This document shows positions 9,809-18,743 of a stretch of DNA of 64,000 bases, piece by piece (position 1 is the first letter of the stretch; every line of letters starts with the position of its first letter). Source of the stretch: Actinomycetota bacterium (GTDB lineage: Bacteria; Actinomycetota; Actinomycetes; Nanopelagicales; Nanopelagicaceae). The notes beneath the pieces are model-generated. The model ran no database searches and was not told the origin of the DNA. It worked only from the letters and a program-made list of their open reading frames with translations. Both the position numbers and the translations under genes were made by a program. Location: NCBI GenBank assembly GCA_026392935.1, contig JAPLBE010000011.1, forward strand, positions 158,596 to 222,595. The letters are read 5' to 3'.

Positions 9809-10366
9809 ATGTCAGTCCAACGTATACGTCATTTTGGTGACCCAGTACTGACCACACCTGCATCCGAGGTTGTTGATTTTGATAAAGAGTTAAGAAAATT
9901 GGTTAAGGACCTCACTGAAACAATGCTTGAGGCACCAGGAGCGGGTTTAGCGGCGCCTCAAATTGGGGTTCCATTGCGAGTTTTTGTGTGGGATGTCGAT
10001 GAAACCATTGGCCACCTGATTAATCCAACGTTAGATTTAAGTTCAGAGATGCAAGAAGGCGATGAAGGTTGCCTCAGTTTTCCTGAACTGTTATACCCAA
10101 CTCCGCGTGCGATGCGTGCTGTTGCAAAAGGATTCACAATACACGGAGAACCGATTGTGGTCGAAGGTACCGAGTTGTTGGCAAGAGCACTTCAACATGA
10201 AACAGATCATTTGGATGGGATTCTTTTTATAGATCGTTTATCCGAAGCAGATAGAAAACTCGCTATGAAAGAGATTAGAGAATCAGAATGGTTCGGACTC
10301 GCCACTGAAATTGGCACTGCTCCGGAGATCAAGATTTCTCCGCATTCACCTTTTGGACAGTTTTAA
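9809..10366 (+). CDS. def: Peptide deformylase
   Basis: Metal-dependent removal of the formyl group from nascent N-terminal methionine. The three family motifs are present: GAGLAAPQIG (motif 1), EGCLSFP (motif 2, metal-binding Cys) and QHETDHLDG (motif 3, the HExxH histidines and catalytic Glu). 185 residues, normal. It lies before fmt, the formyl-transferase acting at the other end of the formylation cycle, with 2 bp between them, which suggests co-transcription. Confidence 0.96.
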   Translation: MSVQRIRHFGDPVLTTPASEVVDFDKELRKLVKDLTETMLEAPGAGLAAPQIGVPLRVFVWDVDETIGHLINPTLDLSSEMQEGDEGCLSFPELLYPTPRAMRAVAKGFTIHGEPIVVEGTELLARALQHETDHLDGILFIDRLSEADRKLAMKEIRESEWFGLATEIGTAPEIKISPHSPFGQF

Positions 10367-10368
10367 TT

Positions 10369-11274
10369 GTGCGTATAGCGGTCGCAGCAACACCAGATGT
10401 TGCAATCCCCTCGCTGGAGGCGCTACTCAGTTCTTCTCATGAGATTGTTTCGATTGTTACGCAACCAGATAAGCCTTCAGGCCGCGGTCTAGATTTAGCA
10501 GCGAGCCCCGTCGCACGTTGGGCCGAGAGTAAAGAACTTGCTCTGTTTAAGCCAACGACTGACCCTGAAATCATTGAAGCACTTGCACAAGTAGAAGTTC
10601 TAATCACTATTGGTTATGGAAAAATTCTCTCGCAGCAGATTCTAGATATTCCATCCCGCTGCTCACTAAATTTACATTTCTCACTTTTACCGCGATGGAG
10701 AGGTGCGGCGCCAGTTCAGCGTGCAATCGAGGCGGGGGATTCACTTACTGGTGTCACAGTATTTGAGCTAGATCAAGGAATGGATACGGGTCCTATCTAC
10801 ACGATGAAGAAGTTTGCACTAGATTCCGATATTTCTAGTGATGAATTGTTTTCAGAACTTGCACTGATTGGACCTGAAGCTTTGCTTGAATCTTTGGACT
10901 TTATTGAGAGAGGTATCAAACCGTCTCCACAGGGCAATTCTGAGATAACAAGAGCAATGAAATTGACTTCAGAACAAGGACGAGTCGACTGGACTTTGCC
11001 CGCGGAGAAAGTGTCTGCGCATATAAGAGCTTTCACTTCTAATCCCGGTGCATGGACTGAGTTTCGAGGACAGAAGTTACGTGTGCAATCTCCAACGATT
11101 TCAAGTCACGAACTAGTTCCAGGGGAATTGCAGGTAATTGATAAAGATCTTTTTGTGGGCACGGGTTCGCAATCAATACATCTTGGTTTCATAACATCAC
11201 CAGGGAAAGCTCGTATGGAGTCGAAGTCATGGCTCAATGGGGCTCGAATCCTTGACGGTGAATTCTTTGGTTAA
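10369..11274 (+). CDS. fmt: Methionyl-tRNA formyltransferase
   Basis: Formylates initiator Met-tRNA using 10-formyl-tetrahydrofolate. The catalytic core LNLHFSLLPRWRGAAPVQRAI is present (Asn and His of the active site, and the SLLPxxRG substrate loop), followed by GVTVFELDQGMDTGPI and a C-terminal OB-type tRNA-binding region. 301 residues, typical. The GTG at 10369 fits the conserved N-terminus RIAVAATPDVAIPSL. The 3' end overlaps the start region of rsmB. Confidence 0.95.
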   Translation: MRIAVAATPDVAIPSLEALLSSSHEIVSIVTQPDKPSGRGLDLAASPVARWAESKELALFKPTTDPEIIEALAQVEVLITIGYGKILSQQILDIPSRCSLNLHFSLLPRWRGAAPVQRAIEAGDSLTGVTVFELDQGMDTGPIYTMKKFALDSDISSDELFSELALIGPEALLESLDFIERGIKPSPQGNSEITRAMKLTSEQGRVDWTLPAEKVSAHIRAFTSNPGAWTEFRGQKLRVQSPTISSHELVPGELQVIDKDLFVGTGSQSIHLGFITSPGKARMESKSWLNGARILDGEFFG

Positions 11275-12622
11275 GCCTCGCAGAGATACTTTTCGTTCTC
11301 CCAAACCAGATGCCCCTCGGGTACTCGCTTACGACATTGTGTCGGAGGTTAATCGACGAGGTGGATATTCGAATCTACTTCTCCCTCAAGCCCTCACAGC
11401 CTCTGGTTTCGAGGAGAGAGATAAGGGGTTTGCAACAGAGTTGGTATATGGGACTTTGCGCATGCAAGGAAGACACGACTACATCTTGTCTCAAGTTTCA
11501 GATCGTCCTTGGAGCGAAGTCGATGAAGGAATCGTCGATGTTTGCAGACTCGGTGTTCATCAACTCTTTGAGATGAGAGTAGCAACTCACGCTGCTGTGT
11601 CAGCAACAGTAGAGCTTGCGCGAAAAGTTTTGGGAGAATCTAAAGCTTCATTCGTCAATGCACTTTTGCGTAAAGTCAGTGCCCAGTCTTTAGAAGAGTG
11701 GCTCGTACCAGTTGAGTTACTGGGTGACCCTGTTTCCCGTTTAGCAATTAAGTATTCACACCCCGAGTGGATTGTGTCTGCGTATTTTGATTTGCTGAAA
11801 GATCTTGAAATAGTAGAACGTGAACTTGCAGCAAATAATATTCCAGCGCGTCCGACGCTTGTTTCTTGGCCCGGTAGTTCAACACAAGATGATCTTGTCG
11901 CTTTAGGTGCTCACGCAACAGATTTTTCACCATTTGGTGCAGCGTTCGAGGGCTCTCCAGGTACGCTCGAATTGATTCGTCACCGAAAAGCTGGTGTACA
12001 AGATGAAGGTTCTCAATTAGTCGCCTATATCTTTTCGGAGTTCGCCTCAGGAGCGAAGTCGATTCTAGACTTATGCGCTGGACCAGGCGGTAAGGCCGCC
12101 CTACTTGCGCATATTGCGCGACGCGATAACCAAATTTTCACAGCAAACGAAGTTTCCGAAGCCCGCGCGAAATTAGTAAAGAATGTTGTGGGAAGTTTTG
12201 AGGTGCTCACTGGTGATGCTCGAAAGATTTCAGATATAGGTCGAACTTTCGATGCAATTTTGGCCGATGTTCCTTGTACGGGACTGGGAGCGCTGAGAAG
12301 ACGGCCAGAGGTAAGGTGGCGAAGAAGTTTGCAAGATTTACGTGAACTCACAGCTTTGCAACGTCAGATTTCTGATGCCGCAATCTCAGTACTCAATCCT
12401 GGCGGAATTTATGGATATGCAACGTGCAGCCCACATTTTGCCGAAACGACAACTGAAACATTAATGATCTTAAAAACTCATCCTGAACTTGAGCAAATGG
12501 ATGTTTCACTGAAGTTTCCATCTAATTTGACCAATGCGAGTCGCGGAAAATCCATGTCATTATGGACCGGAGTACATGGCACGGACTCTATGTTCTTATC
12601 CATTTTTAGAAAGAAGGAGTAA
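11258..12622 (+). CDS. rsmB: 16S rRNA (cytosine-967-C5)-methyltransferase RsmB
   Basis: SAM-dependent methylation of C967 in 16S rRNA. It has an N-terminal NusB-like domain (RVLAYDIVSEVNRRGGYSN to about residue 140) and a C-terminal Rossmann methyltransferase domain with the SAM loop ILDLCAGPGGKAALLA, ADVPCTGLGALRRRPEVRWRR (motif IV Pro-Cys) and YATCSPHFAET (motif VI catalytic Cys). The start is uncertain: ATG 11237, GTG 11258 and TTG 11267 are all in frame within the end of fmt. I prefer 11258 because it keeps the overlap short. About 454 residues. Confidence 0.93.
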   Translation: MNSLVKPRRDTFRSPKPDAPRVLAYDIVSEVNRRGGYSNLLLPQALTASGFEERDKGFATELVYGTLRMQGRHDYILSQVSDRPWSEVDEGIVDVCRLGVHQLFEMRVATHAAVSATVELARKVLGESKASFVNALLRKVSAQSLEEWLVPVELLGDPVSRLAIKYSHPEWIVSAYFDLLKDLEIVERELAANNIPARPTLVSWPGSSTQDDLVALGAHATDFSPFGAAFEGSPGTLELIRHRKAGVQDEGSQLVAYIFSEFASGAKSILDLCAGPGGKAALLAHIARRDNQIFTANEVSEARAKLVKNVVGSFEVLTGDARKISDIGRTFDAILADVPCTGLGALRRRPEVRWRRSLQDLRELTALQRQISDAAISVLNPGGIYGYATCSPHFAETTTETLMILKTHPELEQMDVSLKFPSNLTNASRGKSMSLWTGVHGTDSMFLSIFRKKE

Positions 12623-12632
12623 CCTTTTCGAC

Positions 12633-13292
12633 ATGACTTCAGAGATCCGGATAACGCCAAGTATCTTAAATGCAGATTTCTCAAAATTACAGTCAGAGAT
12701 ACAGAAAATCGCTTCTGTGAGCGATTTATTGCACTTGGATATCATGGACAATATATTCGTCCCGAACTTCACCTTTGATTTCGACAAGGCTTCCGAGATT
12801 ATTTCTCAGAGTTCACTACCGGTTGATTCGCATTTGATGGTTGCAGATGCTGATGCGATTGCGGTTCAGTACGCCGAAGCCGGGTCAGCCAGCGTCACGT
12901 TTCATGTTGAAGCAGCACGGGATATTCGAGCGACGATTTCTTCGATTAAACGACATGGTGCAAGAGCAAGCATTGCGCTTAAGCCAGCAACGAAGATTGA
13001 TGACTATTTAGAGTTTCTAGATGCGGTAGATATGGTTTTAATCATGACGGTAGAGCCTGGATTTGGTGGCCAGAAGTTCATGGCGCACATGATGGAGAAA
13101 GTTACTAAAACCCGGAAACTGATTGGGGATCGACCAATTTGGATTCAAGTAGATGGTGGTATCTCGCTCGAAACGATTGAGATAGCTAGAGAGGCTGGAG
13201 CGGACACATTCGTTGCCGGAAGTGCTGTCTTTAATTCGCCAGAGCCAGCAGAGATGGTTAATAAACTGCGCCAGCTCGCCTCATCTATCTAA
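12633..13292 (+). CDS. rpe: Ribulose-phosphate 3-epimerase
   Basis: Interconverts ribulose 5-phosphate and xylulose 5-phosphate in the pentose phosphate pathway. A TIM-barrel of 219 residues with ITPSILNADFSKL, the metal-binding histidine/aspartate strand LLHLDIMDNIFVPN, VDSHLMV, and the MTVEPGFGGQKF and VDGGIS phosphate loops. I chose the ATG at 12633 with AAGGAG some 14 bases upstream; the longer open frame would run back through rsmB. 10 bp follow the rsmB stop, so it is probably in the same operon. Confidence 0.95.
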   Translation: MTSEIRITPSILNADFSKLQSEIQKIASVSDLLHLDIMDNIFVPNFTFDFDKASEIISQSSLPVDSHLMVADADAIAVQYAEAGSASVTFHVEAARDIRATISSIKRHGARASIALKPATKIDDYLEFLDAVDMVLIMTVEPGFGGQKFMAHMMEKVTKTRKLIGDRPIWIQVDGGISLETIEIAREAGADTFVAGSAVFNSPEPAEMVNKLRQLASSI

Positions 13293-13321
13293 TACCGTCC
13301 CTTAATTTGCACTCGTTCTAG

Positions 13322-13327
13322 TAAACT
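13322..13327 (+). promoter_or_regulatory. Candidate -10 element for leaderless hisE transcript
   Basis: TAAACT ends six bases before the hisE ATG in a 41-bp gap after rpe. There is no Shine-Dalgarno sequence. The TTGCAC upstream is too close (9 bp) to act as its -35. Confidence 0.4.
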
Positions 13328-13333
13328 TCAGCT

Positions 13334-13597
13334 ATGAAATCTTTTGATGCGCTGTGGGAAGAACTCTCAGCCAAGGTGTCAAGTAATGATCCTCAGTCTG
13401 CAACTGTTGAAGCGGTTGCATCAGGGGTGCATCAAATAGGCAAAAAGATTCTCGAAGAAGCTGGTGAGGTATGGCTAGCAGCGGAGCACGAATCAGATGA
13501 GGCTTTATCTGAAGAGATTAGTCAACTTATTTACCACGTACAGACAATGATGTTAGCGCGCGGTCTGACGCCGAATGATATTTACAAGTACCTTTAG
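13334..13597 (+). CDS. hisE: Phosphoribosyl-ATP pyrophosphatase
   Basis: Second step of histidine synthesis: PR-ATP to PR-AMP plus pyrophosphate. 87 residues with the all-alpha NTP-pyrophosphohydrolase signature: [17 protein letters not shown] followed by [19 protein letters not shown], the acidic Mg-binding helices. It lies 9 bp before hisG, a pair found together in actinobacteria. Confidence 0.95.
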   Translation: MKSFDALWEELSAKVSSNDPQSATVEAVASGVHQIGKKILEEAGEVWLAAEHESDEALSEEISQLIYHVQTMMLARGLTPNDIYKYL

Positions 13598-13606
13598 GGA
13601 GATTTG

Positions 13607-14452
13607 ATGTTACGTATAGCTGTTCCGAATAAGGGTTCTCTAGCTGATGCCTCAATAGAAATATTGAAAGAGGCTGGCTATAGGCAGCGTTCCGATTCCC
13701 GAGATTTAGTTCTCATTGATCCCACTAATGGTGTGGAGTTCTACTATTTGCGTCCACGAGATATTGCTATTTATGTTGGTTCAGGAGAGTTAGAGGCAGG
13801 AATTACCGGACGAGATTTGCTTATCGATTCAGGGGCAGTGGCAGAAGAGGTATTGGCTTTAGATTTTGGTTCCTCGACTTTTCGTTTCGCCGGCCCTGTC
13901 GGCAGTGGACTTACTGTTTCAAAAATGGCAGGAAAGAGAATTGCGACCGCGTATCCAGGTTTGGTGCAGTCGTATTTATCAAAAGCGAGTATCTCAGCTG
14001 AGGTCGTGAGACTTGATGGAGCGGTCGAGAGCAGCGTTCGTCTCGGCGTTGCTGATCTGATAGCCGACGTTGTCAGTACAGGAAATACTCTTCGCCAAGC
14101 AGGATTAGAAGTTTTTGGTGACCCGATACTTAATTCTGAAGCCGTTCTCATCAAGGGATCACGGACAGGTACCGTGAATGAACTTGAGATTCTCGTTCGA
14201 CGTTTACAAGGAGTTGTTACAGCTCGTCAATATGTGTTACTTGATTACGATATTCCGAAGGTGAGCGTTGAACTAGCATGCGCAATCACTCCAGGTCTTG
14301 AATCACCAACAATTTCTCCGTTGCAGAAGCAGGACTGGGTTGCTGTCCGTGCGATGGTCCTTAGGAAAGATACAAATCGTTTGATGGATGAGCTATGGGC
14401 ACTAGGAGCACGTGGAATTCTTGTGACCGACATTCACGCTTGTCGCTTGTAA
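13607..14452 (+). CDS. hisG: ATP phosphoribosyltransferase (long form)
   Basis: First and feedback-regulated step of histidine synthesis: ATP + PRPP to PR-ATP. 281 residues, the long form, whose C-terminal regulatory domain (from about residue 205, [13 protein letters not shown]) would bind histidine. Catalytic domain markers are [24 protein letters not shown] and the PRPP loop [13 protein letters not shown]. The ATG at 13607 is six bases after AGGGA; a TTG one codon earlier is less likely. The 3' end is one base from the convergent serB. Confidence 0.95.
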   Translation: MLRIAVPNKGSLADASIEILKEAGYRQRSDSRDLVLIDPTNGVEFYYLRPRDIAIYVGSGELEAGITGRDLLIDSGAVAEEVLALDFGSSTFRFAGPVGSGLTVSKMAGKRIATAYPGLVQSYLSKASISAEVVRLDGAVESSVRLGVADLIADVVSTGNTLRQAGLEVFGDPILNSEAVLIKGSRTGTVNELEILVRRLQGVVTARQYVLLDYDIPKVSVELACAITPGLESPTISPLQKQDWVAVRAMVLRKDTNRLMDELWALGARGILVTDIHACRL

Positions 14453-14453
14453 T

Positions 14454-15656
14454 CTACTTTCTCGGAGCTCCAGCACCTTCTACATCTTCACGAGAAATTC
14501 CAAGCAAGTACAACACTGAGTCGAGATAAGGTGCCGACACTGAACTATCGGCAGCCGCTTTAACCGCAGGTTTTGCATTAAATGCGATCCCCATACCCGC
14601 GATGGCAATCATGTCCAAGTCATTTGCGCCATCACCGATAGCAATAGTTTGCGCCAGTTCTATGCCTTCAGCCATCGCAAAATCTCTTAAGGCTTGAGCT
14701 TTGCCGGCTCTATCGATGACATTACCGGAGACTCGACCTGTGAGCTTACCGTCGAGAATTTCTAACGAATTTGCTCGGTAGTGTGTGATTCCCAACGCCT
14801 GTACTAAGGGTTCGATCACTTCGATAAAACCACCAGAGACAATCGCTACGATATCGCCCAACTTATGTAGTGTATCAACAAGGGTTTTCGCACCGGGTGT
14901 GAGTGAAATTTCTTTACGCACATCATCAATGACTGAACTCGGAAGCCCTTCGAGTAACGCGACTCGGGCATGCAAACTTTGAGCGAAATCCAGATCGCCC
15001 TTCATGGCTCGTTCAGTAATTTCTTTTACTTCTGTCTGGACTCCGGCATGTGCAGCCAGTAATTCAATAACTTCTTGTTGAATGAGCGTTGAATCAACAT
15101 CCAAAATAACTAGTTTCTTCGCCCACCGCATCAAACCACCAGGGGAGACCACTATATCTATTGCATGTTCAATGGATACCTGTGCCAATTTATGACGCAA
15201 GACCATGGATTCGACTCCAGAGACTGTAAATTCAATAGCAGTAATTGGGTAACTAGCAGTTCTATGAATTCGTTCAATATTGCCACCTTGAGATGAAATT
15301 CCGTCGGCTATTGCAGCGATAGCAGAGGGCATCAGAGGACTACCCAAGGCAACAACGTGTACAAGGCCACTCTTGGCCGCGATAGATGATGATCCTTGTT
15401 CGGAAAATGATGTAGCGATATCAACCTTTAGATTCGCAGCGCAAAGATTTAAATCGTCATCAAGAGCTTGTGCATGGTCTGGATTCAATGCGATCAGAAC
15501 AGTAAGGATCAATCGCTCGCGAATAACAACCTGTTCGATATCCAAGATCGTGAGTGAAAAGGGAGCCAGCGCGTCGAAGAGTGCCTTAGTGATTCCAGGA
15601 GTATCGATTCCGGATACGAGAATTAGTCCGGTGAACTGACTCTTCTCTTCGCTCAT
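14454..15656 (-). CDS. serB: Phosphoserine phosphatase with N-terminal ACT domains
   Basis: Final step of serine synthesis: dephosphorylates phosphoserine. The N-terminal ~180 residues look like tandem ACT regulatory domains (LILVSGIDTPGITKALFDAL; VVALGSPLMPSAIAAIAD), as in the mycobacterial SerB2 type. The HAD catalytic domain follows with LDVDSTLIQQE (nucleophile Asp), VSGGFIEVIEP (Ser/Thr motif II) and GDGANDLDMIAIAGMGIAF (metal Asp). I prefer the ATG at 15656; a GTG at 15680 would add eight residues. The divergent ABC ATPase next to it is a common mycobacterial arrangement. Confidence 0.94.
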   Translation of the reverse strand: MSEEKSQFTGLILVSGIDTPGITKALFDALAPFSLTILDIEQVVIRERLILTVLIALNPDHAQALDDDLNLCAANLKVDIATSFSEQGSSSIAAKSGLVHVVALGSPLMPSAIAAIADGISSQGGNIERIHRTASYPITAIEFTVSGVESMVLRHKLAQVSIEHAIDIVVSPGGLMRWAKKLVILDVDSTLIQQEVIELLAAHAGVQTEVKEITERAMKGDLDFAQSLHARVALLEGLPSSVIDDVRKEISLTPGAKTLVDTLHKLGDIVAIVSGGFIEVIEPLVQALGITHYRANSLEILDGKLTGRVSGNVIDRAGKAQALRDFAMAEGIELAQTIAIGDGANDLDMIAIAGMGIAFNAKPAVKAAADSSVSAPYLDSVLYLLGISREDVEGAGAPRK

Positions 15657-15740
15657 ATGGGGCAGATTATCGCGAATCACGCCGAGTTAGGCGACCATTT
15701 TCGAGTGATTCCTCAATAAAGGCTATATCTTTTGTCACCT

Positions 15741-16529
15741 ATGAGTACCGGTCGTGTTTTAGAACTGCGCGATGTCACCGTTCGACGTGGACAGAGAAAT
15801 ATTCTCGGACCTATCAATCTCGCGATTTCCGCTGGTGAACGTTGGGTTGTTCTAGGCCCTAATGGCGCTGGCAAATCGACTCTTTTACAAATTCTTTCAA
15901 CTCGCCTTTTTCCGACCGGCGGAAAAGTTTTTCTTCTCGATGAAGAGATGGGCAAAGTTGATGTGTGGGAACTTCGCACTCGAATAGGTATATGCGGTGC
16001 TCTTGTCTCAGAAGAAATTCCTTATGAGGAGAAAGTTCGTGATGTCGTACTCACGGCTGCATATGCAATATTGGGGAGATGGAATGAAGCATACGATTTA
16101 TGGGATGAGTCTCGAGCGGTAGCTCTCCTTACTACCTTTGGTGTCAGAAACCTAGCTGATCGTGAGTACGGGACTCTGTCTGAGGGTGAGAGAAAGCGGG
16201 TGCAAATCTCACGAGCACTTATGGCAGATCCTGAACTATTACTTCTCGATGAACCTGCTGCAGGTTTAGATCTTGGAGGTCGCGAAGATTTGTTGAAGAG
16301 ATTCTCTGTTTTCGCAGCAGACCCACATGCACCAGCGTCAATTCTGGTGACACATCACATTGAAGAGATCCCTGCTGGAACAACGCATGCATTGATTCTA
16401 AAAGATGGACTAGCTGCGGTTTCTGGACCAATCAGAGAAGTCATAACTAGTGAGCATATGTCTAATATCTTTGAGCTTCCAATGGAGGTTTCACATGACG
16501 GCTCGAGATTCTTTGCCCGTGCACTCTAG
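15741..16529 (+). CDS. Orphan ABC transporter ATPase
   Basis: A 262-residue single nucleotide-binding domain: Walker A GPNGAGKST near residue 40, signature LSEGERKRVQISRAL (LSEGE instead of LSGGQ), Walker B LLLLDEPAAGLDL and switch histidine VTHH. No membrane partner lies nearby, so it may be a soluble ABC protein or work with permeases encoded elsewhere. The N-terminal layout resembles the ModF/YlmA-like group. The ATG at 15741 is preferred over a TTG three codons earlier. The last 35 bp overlap ung. The substrate cannot be inferred. Confidence 0.85.
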   Translation: MSTGRVLELRDVTVRRGQRNILGPINLAISAGERWVVLGPNGAGKSTLLQILSTRLFPTGGKVFLLDEEMGKVDVWELRTRIGICGALVSEEIPYEEKVRDVVLTAAYAILGRWNEAYDLWDESRAVALLTTFGVRNLADREYGTLSEGERKRVQISRALMADPELLLLDEPAAGLDLGGREDLLKRFSVFAADPHAPASILVTHHIEEIPAGTTHALILKDGLAAVSGPIREVITSEHMSNIFELPMEVSHDGSRFFARAL

Positions 16530-17142
16530 TTGGGGTCCAGTACTTGCACCGCACAGGAGTCTGATTGACTCCATACTTGCCACAATTGAAGATCAGGAAA
16601 TAACACCGGGAGTAGACCAGATTTTTTCCAGCCTCGAATTAGATGTAGCACAAGTAAAGTGCATCATCATTGGTCAAGATCCCTATCCAACAAGAGGAAC
16701 TGCGCATGGTCTTGCCTTCTCGGTACCTAAGGAAGTGCAGAAAATTCCCGCTTCGCTTGCGAATATATTTTCAGAACTAGAAAGTGATATTGGATTAGAG
16801 AGACCGACGCATGGAGATTTAAGTTCGTGGATGTCAGAAGGAGTTCTCTTGTTGAATCGAGTGCTCACGACGCGCATTGGTGAAAGTGATGCGCATAAAG
16901 GCCTGGGCTGGCAGACTGTTACGGAAGCAATAGCTGAAGAAGCTGCCAAACGAGATGCAATTGCAATTCTTTGGGGGAGACAGGCTCAAGGGCTGCGAGA
17001 TCTATTCCCGTTAAGGGTTGAATCTGCACACCCCAGCCCCCTCAGTGCATACCGAGGATTTTTTGGGAGCAAACCTTTTAGTCAAGTTAATTCGATGCTC
17101 AGAGCCACCAACCGATCAGAAATCAATTGGTCATTGAAGTAA
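16495..17142 (+). CDS. ung: Uracil-DNA glycosylase, family 1
   Basis: Removes uracil from DNA at the start of base-excision repair. Family-1 motifs: water-activating loop GQDPYPTRGTAHGLAFS and the leucine-intercalation loop HPSPLSAYRGFFGSKPFS near the C-terminus. 215 residues, near the usual length. The ATG at 16495 is fixed by GGAGG six bases upstream, inside the end of the ABC ATPase gene. A strong terminator hairpin follows immediately. Confidence 0.95.
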   Translation: MTARDSLPVHSSWGPVLAPHRSLIDSILATIEDQEITPGVDQIFSSLELDVAQVKCIIIGQDPYPTRGTAHGLAFSVPKEVQKIPASLANIFSELESDIGLERPTHGDLSSWMSEGVLLLNRVLTTRIGESDAHKGLGWQTVTEAIAEEAAKRDAIAILWGRQAQGLRDLFPLRVESAHPSPLSAYRGFFGSKPFSQVNSMLRATNRSEINWSLK

Positions 17143-17146
17143 AGAA

Positions 17147-17183
17147 GAAGCGGGTCCTCGCCTGTTTGGCAAGGACCCGCTTC
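17147..17183. terminator. Bidirectional terminator between ung and the purine permease
   Basis: Arms at 17147-17162 and 17168-17183 form a 16-bp stem with one mismatch and a 5-nt loop, GC-rich in the middle (GCGGGTCC/GGACCCGC). T-rich sequence follows on the + strand; on the opposite strand the reverse complement is followed by TTCTTCTTT. It sits between convergent genes and can serve both. Confidence 0.8.
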
Positions 17184-17203
17184 CTATATTTCTAGTTTCT
17201 TTT

Positions 17204-18640
17204 TTAACCAACCCAGTTATTAATTGGTGATGACAAGAAGTAGATCATGAAAAGACCGGATACAAGTAGAAGCAGAGGATGTACTTCCTTGCGACGACCT
17301 TGCATCACTCGAATTACTACATGTGAGACAAATCCGGCGCCGATACCTACTGAGATGTTGTAAGTAAATGGCATCAAAATGATTGTCAAGAAGGCGGGAA
17401 TCGCAATTCCGTAATCTTCCCAATCAATTGCCTTGATTTGAGTCATCATGAGGAATCCAACAATTACCAGCGCTGGAGTTGCTGCTTCGTAGGGAATGAT
17501 TGCAACAAGCGGCGCAAGGAACGTTGTCAACAAGAAACAAACTCCCGTTACTACGGACGCAAGACCCGTACGTGCGCCTTCACCAACTCCTGCCGCTGAT
17601 TCAATGTAGCTGGTGTTAGAAGAGATGCTTCCAGCACCGCCTGCAGCAGCTGCGATTGAGTCGACAAGAAGAATTCGATCGTTGTTTGGAATGTTTCCAT
17701 CTTTATCAATCAAACCTGCTTCGTGACCAATTGCGGTGACTGTACCCACGGTGTCAAAGAAGTCAGATAAGAGCAAAGTGAAAACAAGCAGAATCACTGT
17801 GATGAGAGGAATGCGATCAAGTGAACCAAAGAGATTGAACTGACCAAACAATCCAAAATCAGGAGTTGCTACAACGGCATCAGGCATCGCAGGGACGTTA
17901 AGTCCCCAACCTTTCGGATTTACCTTCCCTGTTGCTCCATCAAAATTTGGTCCAATCTTGAAAGATGTTTCGATGACTACTGCGACAACCGTAGCTGCGA
18001 CTATTCCTATAAGAATCGCACCTTTAACCTTCTTAACCATTAGTCCGATAGTTAGGAAGAGACCAAGCGCGAAGACGATGATTGGCCAGCCTACGAGAGT
18101 TCCGCCATCACCAAGAGTTACAGGTACTGGACCAGAACCAGTGCGGCGCACAAAGCCGGCATCAACTAGGCCGATAAGTGCAATGAAAAGACCAATACCA
18201 ACAGAGATCGCAACTTTAAGTTGGGCAGGTACAGCCTTAAACACAGCGGTTCGGAAACCAGTAAGGACCAGAACTGTGATGATCAAACCTTCTAGAACGA
18301 CAAGTCCCATAGCATCGGCCCATGTCATCTGCGATGCGATGCCTACGGCTACGAATGTATTTAGTCCCAGACCTGTAGCAAGTGCCATCGGATACTTACC
18401 GATAACACCCATAAGGATTGTCAGTACACCGGCCATGAGAGCGGTCATTGCGGCAACTAGAGCGAGATTAGGTGCGTCTCCGCCTCCGATGTACTTGCCG
18501 TCTGCATCTTTAGCCAGACCAATAATTAGCGGATTGAGTGCGACGATATAAGCCATGGTGAAAAATGTTACGAGACCACCACGAACTTCGCGGCCGACCG
18601 TGGAACCACGTTCTGATATTTTGAAATAGCTATCTAACAT
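17204..18640 (-). CDS. AzgA/PbuG-type purine (hypoxanthine/guanine/adenine) permease
   Basis: Proton-coupled nucleobase uptake across the cytoplasmic membrane. 478 residues with many hydrophobic segments. N-terminal EVRGGLVTFFTMAYIVALNP is diagnostic of the AzgA/PbuG branch of NCS2-like transporters. TGLGLNTFVAVGI, DFFDTVGTVTAIG and SSISSNTSYIESAAGVGEGARTGLASVV correspond to substrate-site segments. The exact base (adenine, guanine or hypoxanthine) cannot be read from sequence. Apt and Tdk lie 3-5 kb away, which fits nucleobase scavenging. AGGAAGG precedes the ATG, and the leader is unusually structured. Confidence 0.9.
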   Translation of the reverse strand: MLDSYFKISERGSTVGREVRGGLVTFFTMAYIVALNPLIIGLAKDADGKYIGGGDAPNLALVAAMTALMAGVLTILMGVIGKYPMALATGLGLNTFVAVGIASQMTWADAMGLVVLEGLIITVLVLTGFRTAVFKAVPAQLKVAISVGIGLFIALIGLVDAGFVRRTGSGPVPVTLGDGGTLVGWPIIVFALGLFLTIGLMVKKVKGAILIGIVAATVVAVVIETSFKIGPNFDGATGKVNPKGWGLNVPAMPDAVVATPDFGLFGQFNLFGSLDRIPLITVILLVFTLLLSDFFDTVGTVTAIGHEAGLIDKDGNIPNNDRILLVDSIAAAAGGAGSISSNTSYIESAAGVGEGARTGLASVVTGVCFLLTTFLAPLVAIIPYEAATPALVIVGFLMMTQIKAIDWEDYGIAIPAFLTIILMPFTYNISVGIGAGFVSHVVIRVMQGRRKEVHPLLLLVSGLFMIYFLSSPINNWVG

Positions 18641-18647
18641 GACGAAC

Positions 18648-18711
18648 CTTCCTGATTTTGGTAACGGGGGTGTTTGCGACCCCGTGTGAAGTGACGGCTC
18701 ACATACCGGGG
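18648..18711 (-). promoter_or_regulatory. Structured 5' leader of the purine permease
   Basis: Read on the minus strand, CCCCG (18707-18711) can pair with CGGGG (18680-18684), enclosing a second 5-bp stem, TGTGA (18699-18703) with TCACA (18685-18689). The same CGGGG can instead pair with a later CCCCG (18665-18669). These pairings exclude each other. The ribosome-binding site AGGAAGG (18648-18654) lies just downstream. The layout suggests a switch acting on translation. It does not look like the classical purine riboswitch core. Pairing is seen; regulation is inferred. Confidence 0.4.
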
Positions 18712-18743
18712 GAAGGTGTTGTAAGACTAGTTCAGCGAAATAT

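Noticed and set aside
17958..18551. 197-residue + strand open frame
   Set aside because: It lies entirely opposite the well-supported purine permease gene and its product has no recognisable fold; it is a shadow of that gene.
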